Below, one piece after another: positions 43,681 through 50,958 of a DNA stretch of 64,000 nt. Each line of letters starts with the position of its first letter. Position 1 is the stretch's first letter. Below the pieces are notes generated by a model that saw nothing but the letters and a program-made list of their open reading frames with translations, searched no databases and was not told the DNA's origin. Position numbers and translations under genes: made by a program. The stretch is from NCBI RefSeq assembly GCF_001280085.1, contig NZ_LGED01000214.1, forward strand, positions 62,001 through 126,000, in the 5' to 3' direction. The stretch is from Saccharothrix sp. NRRL B-16348 (lineage in GTDB: Bacteria > Actinomycetota > Actinomycetes > Mycobacteriales > Pseudonocardiaceae).

Positions 43681-44511
43681 TCACAGCTGGTCGATGAGCT
43701 GCCGAACCTGGTTCGACGGGATCGCGAACCCGATGCCCACGCTGCCCGCCTGGCCGCTGTCGGACGCGGGCGAGTAGATGGCCGAGTTGATGCCGACCAC
43801 CTCGCCGGCCGCGTCGACCAGCGGACCGCCCGAGTTGCCCGGGTTGATCGACGCGTCGGTCTGGATCGCCTGGTAGCTGACCGACGACGCGCGGCGGCCG
43901 GTCGACGTGCCCGGCACGGTCACCGTGCGGTCGAGCGCGCTGACGATCCCCGACGTCACGGTGCCCTGCAGGCCCTCGGGCGACCCGATCGCCACGACCT
44001 CGTCACCGATCTTCACCCGGTCGGAGTCGCCGAACGTCGCCGGCGTCAGCCCGGTCACCCCCTCCGCCTGCACGACCGCCAGGTCGCTCGACGCATCCGC
44101 ACCCACCACGGTGGCGTCCACGGTCCGCCCGTCGCTCAACGTCACCGTGACCCGTTGCGCGCCCGCCACCACGTGGTTGTTGGTCAGGATGCGCCCGTCC
44201 GAGGTCAGCACGACCCCGGAACCGAGGCCCTGCCCCTGCCCCGACGCCACGTTCACCTGCACCACGCTCGGCAGCACCCGCGCCGCGACGCCCGAAACGT
44301 CCACAGTGGACGACGCGTTCGACGCGACCTGGCCGCTCACCGGCGCCACTGCGGCGGGTGAGGCGTTCATCGCGCCGACCACCCCGCCGGTGACGCCGCC
44401 GACCACCGCGGCGACCAGCGCCGCCGAGGTCGCGATCACACCGGTCCGCCGCCACAACGGCGGCCGCTCCTCGATCGACCCGCTCACCGCGGGGAAGTCC
44501 TCTGTCGTCAT
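43681..44511 (-). CDS. Membrane-anchored trypsin-like serine protease (HtrA/S1C), no PDZ
   Basis: A 276-residue protein with a cytosolic N-terminus, one membrane helix (about 25-46) and an external HtrA-type protease domain. The triad is His113 (TNNHVV), Asp143 (SSDLAV) and Ser227 (PGNSGGPL). The chain ends right after the protease domain at VRQLIDQL, so the PDZ domain that normally follows is absent. There is no sign of a frameshift in the DNA beyond; the stop is followed by a terminator. Envelope quality control or regulated cleavage is the usual role. Confidence 0.9.
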   Translation of the reverse strand: MTTEDFPAVSGSIEERPPLWRRTGVIATSAALVAAVVGGVTGGVVGAMNASPAAVAPVSGQVASNASSTVDVSGVAARVLPSVVQVNVASGQGQGLGSGVVLTSDGRILTNNHVVAGAQRVTVTLSDGRTVDATVVGADASSDLAVVQAEGVTGLTPATFGDSDRVKIGDEVVAIGSPEGLQGTVTSGIVSALDRTVTVPGTSTGRRASSVSYQAIQTDASINPGNSGGPLVDAAGEVVGINSAIYSPASDSGQAGSVGIGFAIPSNQVRQLIDQL

Positions 44512-44556
44512 GACCCCAGCGTCGACCCGGACCCTATGCGCAGCCTGAGCGTGAGG

Positions 44557-46674
44557 TCAGGACTTGCCAAGAATCCCGCGGACCTCGTCGGACGTCAGCA
44601 GCGCCGAGCCGAACAACGGCCCCTGCGCGCCCGTCACGCCCAGCTCCACCAGCCGCCGCGCCTCGAACTCCGTGCGCACGCCCGCCGCGAACAGCGGCAG
44701 CCCCAACGTCCGCGACCACGTGAGCAGCGCCACGGCCGCGCTCTCCTCGAGCCGGCCCGCGCCCTCCGCCAGCCCGTACACCGGCGAGCCCTGGAACTTC
44801 ACCGCGGTCAGCGGGATCCGCCGCAACCGGTCGATCGGCACGTTGCCGCCGCCGACCTGGTCGAGCACCAGCCGCACGCCGTGCTCCGCCAGGTACGTCA
44901 GCTCGTCGACCTGGTCCTCGTTGATCAACGCGGGCAGCTGCTCGCTCAGCTCGAACTGCAGCAGCCGCGCCGGCAGCCCGCTCTCCCGCAACGCCCGCCG
45001 CACGGTCGCCACCAGCTCCGGCTCCTGGCACTCCCGGGCGGTCAGGTCCATGCTCAGCACGGGCGCGGCGTCGCCGAACTCGGCGTGCCACCGGCCCGCG
45101 TCGGCGCACGCCTGCGCGATGGCCCACTTGCCGAGCCGGGCCGCCATCCCGGTGCACGTCGACAGCGACACCAGCTCCTGCGGGTCGAGCACGCCCTCCG
45201 TCGGGTGGTCCCACCGCAACCGCGCCTCGACGGCCAGCAGCGCGCCGTCGGCCAGCGAGTGCACCGGCTCGTAGTCGACCCGGAACTCGCCCTGCTCCAG
45301 CCCGCCCGCGATCGACGCCGCCAACCGCATCCGGGCCCGTTCCCGCTGGTCGCGCTCCTTGTCGTAGAGCGCCCACTGCGCCTTGCCGTCGTCCTTGGCC
45401 CACCGCACGGTCAGGTCGACGCACCGCAGCAGCTCGGCCGCGTCGGCGCCGCGCGCGGGCCGCACCACGATGCCGACGCTGGCGGTCACGCCGATACCGT
45501 CGTCGTCCACCCACACGGGTTCGGCGAACAGCTCGACGGCGGACTCGGCGAGCGCCACCACCGTCGCCGCGTCCATCGGGTCGGGGATCAGCACGGCGAA
45601 CTCGTCCGGTCCGATCCGCGCGAGCTGCCCGATCCCGTCGAACACCGACCGCAGGTGCCCGGCGACCGCGGTGAGGATCCGGTTGCCGACCTCGTGCCCG
45701 TACGCGTCGTTGACCACGCGGAACCCGTCGAGGTCGAACACGACGAGGGCGAGCGTCGTGGGTCCGCGGGAGCCGACCGCGCCCTCCAGCCAGCCGACGA
45801 ACTGCGACCGGTTCGCCAGGCCGGTCTGCATGTCGTGCAGGCTCTGCCGCACCAGCTGCTTCTGCAGCGCGCGGATCTCGTCCACGCTCTCGATCATGGT
45901 GACGTAGTACGCGGGCGCGCCGTCGTCGTCACGCAGCAGGGCGAGGGCGATGAGCACGTTGACGAGTTCGCCGTCGGCGCGGACCAGCCGGGTCTCGATG
46001 CGCACGTGCTCCTGGCCGGCGTGTAAGAGCTGGGCGATCCGCGAGATCACGTGGCGCTCGTCCGGGTGAACCAGGTCGCGGCCGAGTGAGCCGATCAGTT
46101 CCTCGGAGGTGCGGTCCAGCATGGCGAGCATGGCGTCGTTGCAGTCGAGGATCACGCCGTCGGCGTCGGAGACCGTGATGGCCAACGCCGAGGTCTGGAA
46201 CACGGCGCGGAACTTCGCTTCACCGGTCCGTGCCGCGGATTCGGCCGATCGAGTGGATCTCAGCTCGTGGTTCTGCTCCTGCTCGTCCAGCGAGCGCTGG
46301 CACAGCGCGTCGGTGAACCCGGCGGCGAGCGCGCCCAGCGCGGCCATCAGGCGACGGGTCTCGACGTGGGCGGCCAGGTGCTCGCCGACGAACGCGAGCG
46401 TGCGCTCCAGCGTCTCGGCGGCCACCAGGCCGTGCTCGACCAGGCCGCGGCCGACTTCGCGTGCCGCTGCCGGGGACCCGTCGTCGTGGACGGCGGCGTG
46501 GAGGGTGGCGGTGAGCCCGGTGAGCAGGTCCGCCAGCCGGTCGTCGGGCGCGGTGGAGGGCGGCGCGGTCGAGAGGGCGGCGGTCGGTGCGATGGTGGCG
46601 GCCCAGTCGCGTGCGAACGCGACCCGGGATGGTCCGGGCTCGTCACCGAGTCTCGCCGCGTCTGCCATCGTCAT
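44557..46674 (-). CDS. PAS-GGDEF-EAL protein with degenerate catalytic motifs
   Basis: A 705-residue cytosolic signalling protein. An N-terminal helical region (1-150) is followed by a PAS domain (about 150-275), GGDEF-type (about 278-440) and EAL-type (about 445-700) domains. The GGDEF motif reads GPDEF, the EAL motif reads EAR, and the DDFG region of the EAL domain reads DQVGGG. Both catalytic sites are therefore probably inactive for making or cleaving c-di-GMP. It may instead bind c-di-GMP or act by protein contacts. It lies alone, co-directional with the protease gene. Confidence 0.88.
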   Translation of the reverse strand: MTMADAARLGDEPGPSRVAFARDWAATIAPTAALSTAPPSTAPDDRLADLLTGLTATLHAAVHDDGSPAAAREVGRGLVEHGLVAAETLERTLAFVGEHLAAHVETRRLMAALGALAAGFTDALCQRSLDEQEQNHELRSTRSAESAARTGEAKFRAVFQTSALAITVSDADGVILDCNDAMLAMLDRTSEELIGSLGRDLVHPDERHVISRIAQLLHAGQEHVRIETRLVRADGELVNVLIALALLRDDDGAPAYYVTMIESVDEIRALQKQLVRQSLHDMQTGLANRSQFVGWLEGAVGSRGPTTLALVVFDLDGFRVVNDAYGHEVGNRILTAVAGHLRSVFDGIGQLARIGPDEFAVLIPDPMDAATVVALAESAVELFAEPVWVDDDGIGVTASVGIVVRPARGADAAELLRCVDLTVRWAKDDGKAQWALYDKERDQRERARMRLAASIAGGLEQGEFRVDYEPVHSLADGALLAVEARLRWDHPTEGVLDPQELVSLSTCTGMAARLGKWAIAQACADAGRWHAEFGDAAPVLSMDLTARECQEPELVATVRRALRESGLPARLLQFELSEQLPALINEDQVDELTYLAEHGVRLVLDQVGGGNVPIDRLRRIPLTAVKFQGSPVYGLAEGAGRLEESAAVALLTWSRTLGLPLFAAGVRTEFEARRLVELGVTGAQGPLFGSALLTSDEVRGILGKS

Positions 46675-46841
46675 GTGGCTCTGTGTGCCATTCGTCGCTC
46701 CGACCTGCGCATTTCTTGACTATTGTCACTCGAATGGGGTAATGGGGACCATGGGTCCCGGTCAGCTTACTTGTCGCCGGTCGACGTTCGGCAAGACGAT
46801 CAGCGCTTGTCTTCAGCGCGCCGTGATCTTGGCTTCGCGGT

Positions 46842-46872
46842 TTGACCTCCAGTTAACGCGAGGTTTTAACGT
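46842..46872 (+). promoter_or_regulatory. Promoter of the imine-reductase-like gene, leaderless
   Basis: TTGACC (46842-46847), a 19-nt spacer and TAACGT (46867-46872) are followed by 7 nt and ATG 46880. GTTAAC lies between the boxes at 46852-46857, a possible regulator half-site. Confidence 0.6.
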
Positions 46873-46879
46873 CGTCGCC

Positions 46880-47749
46880 ATGGCTGTGACTGTGCTGGGA
46901 CTGGGGGAAATGGGGAGCGCGCTCGCTGGGGCGTTCCTCGACGGCGGGCAGCGGACCACGGTGTGGAACCGCTCTCCGGGCAAGGCGGACGCGCTCGTCG
47001 CCAAGGGTGCGGTGGGCGCGGCGTCGGCGGAGGAGGCCGTGGCAGGCAGTGAGCTCGTCGTGGTGAACGTGAAGGGGAACGACGCGGCGCGTTCGATCCT
47101 GGCGTCGGCCGGGTCGTTGGCGGGTCGCGTGGTGGTGAACCTGACCGACGGGACGTCGAGCGAGGCGCGTGAGCTGGCCTCCTGGGTCGCGGAACGCGGT
47201 GCGGCGTACGTCCACGGGCAGATCATGACCATCGCGCCGGCGATCGGGCACCCGGATTCGGTGGTGTTCTACGGGGGTGATGAGGCTGCTTATCGGCACC
47301 ACGACGAGGTGTTGTCGTTGTTGGCGGGGCGCGGATCGTTCCTGGGGGATGACGCGGGCGCGCCGGCGCTGTTCGGGATGGCGATGAACGGCACGATGTG
47401 GGGCACGCTCAACGGGTTCCTGCACGCGGCGGCGTTGTTGTCGAGCCAGGGCGTGGAGGTGAAGCGGTTCGTGGAGGAGGCGTCGGCGTCGTTGACCGGG
47501 CTGCTCGGCTACCTGCCGTCGTTGGCGGAGGAGGTGGACCGGGGCGAGTACGCGGTGCCGTTCGGCGCTTTGAAGCACCACCTGCCCGCCGCGGAGGACC
47601 TGGTGCGGGAGAGCCGGGAGCGGGGGATCGACGTCGAGTTCCCGTCGTACACCTTGGAGATGCTGCGTGCCGTGGTCGAGGCCGGGCACGGCGACGACAG
47701 CTACTCGCGGGTGGTGGAGCGGTTCCGGTCCGGGCCGGCGGCGTCCTGA
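46880..47749 (+). CDS. NAD(P)-dependent imine reductase-like oxidoreductase
   Basis: A 289-residue enzyme of the beta-hydroxyacid dehydrogenase superfamily. The cofactor motif is GLGEMGSALAGAF (7-19) and VWNRSPGKAD follows, with Arg favouring NADPH. GQIMTIAPAIGHPDSVVFYGG is the block typical of imine reductases rather than of 3-hydroxyisobutyrate dehydrogenases, which carry a catalytic Lys. It would reduce a cyclic imine or similar C=N bond. ATG 46880 fits a leaderless promoter. Its stop codon is part of the first word of repeat cluster D. Confidence 0.82.
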   Translation: MAVTVLGLGEMGSALAGAFLDGGQRTTVWNRSPGKADALVAKGAVGAASAEEAVAGSELVVVNVKGNDAARSILASAGSLAGRVVVNLTDGTSSEARELASWVAERGAAYVHGQIMTIAPAIGHPDSVVFYGGDEAAYRHHDEVLSLLAGRGSFLGDDAGAPALFGMAMNGTMWGTLNGFLHAAALLSSQGVEVKRFVEEASASLTGLLGYLPSLAEEVDRGEYAVPFGALKHHLPAAEDLVRESRERGIDVEFPSYTLEMLRAVVEAGHGDDSYSRVVERFRSGPAAS

Positions 47750-47881
47750 GCGTTGAACTCACGTGTTCTGAACGTAGGACACGCGCGTTCTGAACGTAGG
47801 ACACGCGCGTTCTGAACGTAGGACTCTCGCGACCTGAGTGTTCGACACGCGGTACCTGGAGGTTCGACACGCGCGGGGTGA
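47747..47881. repeat. Intergenic repeat cluster D (6 reverse words)
   Basis: CTGAGCGTTGAAC, three CTGAACGTAGGAC, CTGAGTGTTCGAC and CTGGAGGTTCGAC, spaced about 22 nt apart. The TGA of the imine-reductase-like gene is inside the first word. It separates that gene from the convergent ESX-associated genes. Confidence 0.9.
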
Positions 47882-47946
47882 ACGGAGGGCTCGGTTCACC
47901 CCGCGCGAGCGCGGTTGAGGCGCGTGGAGGTTGAGGCGCGTGGAGG

Positions 47947-48711
47947 TCAGGAGACGGTGGAGAGGACGGAGGCGATCCGGGTCGCGATGCGGTCGTTGTC
48001 GGTCGGGGCGAGGCTCAGCCAGCCGTCCTCGTGGACCATCAGGTAGCGACCCTGGTGCGTGTCGAACCACGTGATCAGGGCGCCGGCCCGTTCACGGCGG
48101 TAGCCGCCGCCCACGGTGACCCCGAACTGGCCGCCCGCGACCCGGCTCGTGGCCAGCTCGCTGACCACGGTCGCGTCCTCGCGCGACAACCCGGCCTTCT
48201 GCAACGCCTCCCGCTCGTCCAGCTCGCCGCTGCCCCACGGGTCATCGTCCTCGTCGTCCGACTGCTCGTTCTGCAGCGCCACGGCCGCGTTCAACGTCTC
48301 CAGCCGCAGCGACAACGCGCTGCCCGGCCCCGCGGACCCGTCCGGCAGCACCTCGACGATCGACCTGGCCAACGCCGTCGGCCGGATCTCCAGCACCCCG
48401 ATCGAGCCGCTGTCGATCACCGCCAGCGCCGCCCGGTCGCCGTCGGACACGGCCACCGCGCGCACCGACCGGTCCACGTGGGCGACCGCGTCCACGGCCA
48501 CCTCGTGGTGGCCGAGCAGCCGGAGCAGCGTCACCAACCGGGGGTCGGGCTCGCCGTACGCGGCGAGCACCTCCTCCCGCAACCGCTTGCGCTCCTCCTC
48601 GGAGTCGCCGAGGCTCGGCACGTCGAGCGGGTAGGGCAGCCGGCCGAGGTCGAGGTGGTCCCAGAGCACGTCCAGCTCGCGTGGCGTGAGCACGAACTCG
48701 GGCTCGATCAC
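47947..48711 (-). CDS. EspG-like ESX secretion-associated protein
   Basis: A 254-residue cytosolic protein resembling EspG chaperones, which bind PE/PPE-type substrates and keep them soluble until export by type VII secretion. It starts VIEPEFVLTPRELDVLWDHL, typical of the family, and contains the beta-rich repeats around RAVAVSDGDRAALAVID and GGYRRERAGALITWFDT. GTG 48711 overlaps the stop of the PPE-like gene (GTGA). That coupling fits a chaperone made with its client. No ESX core genes are in the window. Confidence 0.85.
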   Translation of the reverse strand: MIEPEFVLTPRELDVLWDHLDLGRLPYPLDVPSLGDSEEERKRLREEVLAAYGEPDPRLVTLLRLLGHHEVAVDAVAHVDRSVRAVAVSDGDRAALAVIDSGSIGVLEIRPTALARSIVEVLPDGSAGPGSALSLRLETLNAAVALQNEQSDDEDDDPWGSGELDEREALQKAGLSREDATVVSELATSRVAGGQFGVTVGGGYRRERAGALITWFDTHQGRYLMVHEDGWLSLAPTDNDRIATRIASVLSTVS

Positions 48712-50375
48712 GACTGGTCGCCCTTCTTCTTCGGCTTCGAGCCACCGATCACCGACGGGGGCAGGTTCTCGCCGGGCACCTCGAAGATGTCCTCGCCGCG
48801 GATGTACGCCGCCGCCCGGTGCTCCTTGTCCTCGCCCTGCTGACCACCCGCGCCGGCGCCGCCCATCGGCGCGCCACCCGCCATCGGGGTGCCCGCCGCC
48901 GCGCCGCCGCCGGGACCGAAGCCGCCGACGGGCATCGGGCCGCGCGCGCCCGGGTTGCCGACCGCGCCGGTCGAACCACCCGCGGCGAGCGAGCCGGCGC
49001 CGCCACCACCGGCGCCACCGGAACCGGTCGGGCCGAAGCCGCCGGCGCCGCCACCGCCGAAGCCACCGCCGCCGCCGCCGAAGCCGCCGGGGGGCATGCC
49101 GCCGCCGGGCACCCGTGCGCCGGGCGGCATGCCACCGCCGCCGCCGGGCGTGCCCTGCACCGGAGGAGTGCCGGGGCTGCCGGCCGGGACGTAGTTCGGC
49201 GGCTTCACGCCGGGCGGCAGGGTGCCGCCGCCCTGGCGGGGCGCCGTGTTCGGGTTGGCGGGCTGGTACGGCGGCACGTAGCCGCTGCCGGGCGGGGTGT
49301 AGCCGCTGCCGGACGGCGGCGTGTAGTTGTAGCCGCCACCACCGGCCGGCGGCGTGTACGGGTTCGCCACCGGCACCTGGGCCGCCGCGGCGGCGGCCGT
49401 GGTGCCCTCGGGCCGGTACATCGGCTGCTGCGGGGTCGACGGGATCGACGGCGCCGTGCCCGCGGGCGCGCCGCTCGCGTACGTGCCGCTGCCGTACGAC
49501 CCGGGAGCCGGCTGGTACGACGCCGCGGCGGGCGAGTATCCGCCCGGCTGCGTGGCGGGCGTCGACTGCGTCGGCTGGTACGCCTGCGCGGGCTCCATCG
49601 GCCGCAACGCCTGCATCTGCTGCGCCGGCTGCGTCGCCGTGTAGCCCGACGTCGCCGTGCCGCCGCCCGCACCACCGGCGCCGTCCACGGCCGCGCCCGC
49701 CAACGTGGCGGTCGACATGGTGCGCATCAGCGCGACCTGCGGCTCCTCGACGCGGCCGGTGACCGGGTTGAACGGCGCGCTGAACTGCGGCGTGGTCTGG
49801 TCGACCGCCTGCGACTCGCGCTCCATCGTGCTCATGACCGTCACGGCGTGCTCGTGCAGCGCCCGCGCGTGGTCGTTGGCCGCCTGCACGTCCGCGGCGG
49901 AACTGGCCAGGCCCTGGATGCCGCCCGCGGTGAACACGCCGGTGGCCTGGTCCCAGTTGAACTCGACCGGCTCGGGCATGGAGGCGCGCGCGTTCTCCAT
50001 GATCTGGCTCTCGTCCTGCACCCGCTTGCCGACCTCGACCGCGGTTTCGGCGGTGTGCGTGACCCACTCGGCCAGGCCCTTGATCGCGAGCCGCGCCGCG
50101 TCCGCCGCGTCGCCCGTCCAGCCGGACTCGCTGACCGCGACCCGCTCGTTGATCAGCCGCGCGGCCTCGGTCAGCTCGGTGCCGAACTGGCCCCACTCCG
50201 CGCCGATCTCACCCGTCTGACCGGGGTCGTTGTTGTTGTGCACCGCCTCGTAAAGCTCGCGGTGCGACCGGGACGCCCAGTTCTGGGTGTCGGTCAGGAC
50301 CAGGTCCAGCTCGCGGTCTTCCCGGGCCAGTCGCTGCACCTGGTCGGCCTGCACTTCCACGCGCTCCGTCGCCAT
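48708..50375 (-). CDS. PPE/WXG-like protein with long Gly/Pro-rich region
   Basis: A 555-residue probable type VII substrate. Residues 1-190 are helical with a WxG turn in SGWTGDAADAA (Trp86) and resemble the PPE N-terminal bundle. Residues about 220-520 are low complexity, rich in Gly, Pro, Tyr, Gln and Ala. The last 40 residues (EHRAAAYIRGEDIFEVPGEN onwards) are a conserved-looking polar tail. It lies between a small ESX-like gene and the EspG-like gene, overlapping the latter. A surface or secreted role is inferred from the family. Confidence 0.83.
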   Translation of the reverse strand: MATERVEVQADQVQRLAREDRELDLVLTDTQNWASRSHRELYEAVHNNNDPGQTGEIGAEWGQFGTELTEAARLINERVAVSESGWTGDAADAARLAIKGLAEWVTHTAETAVEVGKRVQDESQIMENARASMPEPVEFNWDQATGVFTAGGIQGLASSAADVQAANDHARALHEHAVTVMSTMERESQAVDQTTPQFSAPFNPVTGRVEEPQVALMRTMSTATLAGAAVDGAGGAGGGTATSGYTATQPAQQMQALRPMEPAQAYQPTQSTPATQPGGYSPAAASYQPAPGSYGSGTYASGAPAGTAPSIPSTPQQPMYRPEGTTAAAAAAQVPVANPYTPPAGGGGYNYTPPSGSGYTPPGSGYVPPYQPANPNTAPRQGGGTLPPGVKPPNYVPAGSPGTPPVQGTPGGGGGMPPGARVPGGGMPPGGFGGGGGGFGGGGAGGFGPTGSGGAGGGGAGSLAAGGSTGAVGNPGARGPMPVGGFGPGGGAAAGTPMAGGAPMGGAGAGGQQGEDKEHRAAAYIRGEDIFEVPGENLPPSVIGGSKPKKKGDQS

Positions 50376-50385
50376 CGCCAGCCCC

Positions 50386-50802
50386 CTAGTTCCCGCTCAG
50401 CCTGCGCAGCTCGACGCTGCTCTCGTCGTCGACCTCGGTGAAGTTGCGGATCGCGTTCTGCACCGAGTCGTGCGTCTGCTGGAGCACCTCGCGGTAGGCC
50501 GTCATCACGGCCACGAACGACCGCGGGTCGCCGTCGGCGCGCGTCTCGAACTTCTGCGCCAGCCGGTCGCCGACGGGGTTGCGGCCGATCGGCGCGGGAC
50601 GGGCCAGCCGGCCGGCGCGCTCCAGCCACGAGTCGACCTGGTCCATCTGCTCCAGGAGCATCTTGCGCAGTTCCTCGCCGGTGGCGGGATCGAGTGACAC
50701 CCGGCCGGAGTTCACGGTCTCCTGGAGGGCCACGACCTGACCGTTCACGGTCGGGACCTCCTGGGGCGGGGCCACTTCATCCCCGTTTTCGGCGATGTAC
50801 AT
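50386..50802 (-). CDS. Small helical ESX-locus protein
   Basis: A 138-residue protein starting MYIAENGDEVAPPQEVPTVN, with a helical C-terminal part ending VDDESSVELRRLSGN. It is 10 nt upstream of the PPE-like gene and may be its helical partner, as PE proteins are for PPE proteins. No clear WxG motif is visible, so the assignment rests mainly on context. ATG 50802 has GAGGGA about 6 nt upstream. The gene heads the triad and is divergent from a SARP regulator. Confidence 0.7.
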   Translation of the reverse strand: MYIAENGDEVAPPQEVPTVNGQVVALQETVNSGRVSLDPATGEELRKMLLEQMDQVDSWLERAGRLARPAPIGRNPVGDRLAQKFETRADGDPRSFVAVMTAYREVLQQTHDSVQNAIRNFTEVDDESSVELRRLSGN

Positions 50803-50958
50803 CGGTATCCCTCGCGAAGGCAGCCTGCTGGACGAAACCGACCATTCACCTGTCCTCCAACGCCCGGCCAACGCGCGCCCAACGCGGCCCGCCGGACTGC
50901 GGTGACGACTGTGGGAAACTCTTCGACTACACGGTGACAACGCCGAAAGGGCTTGCGG

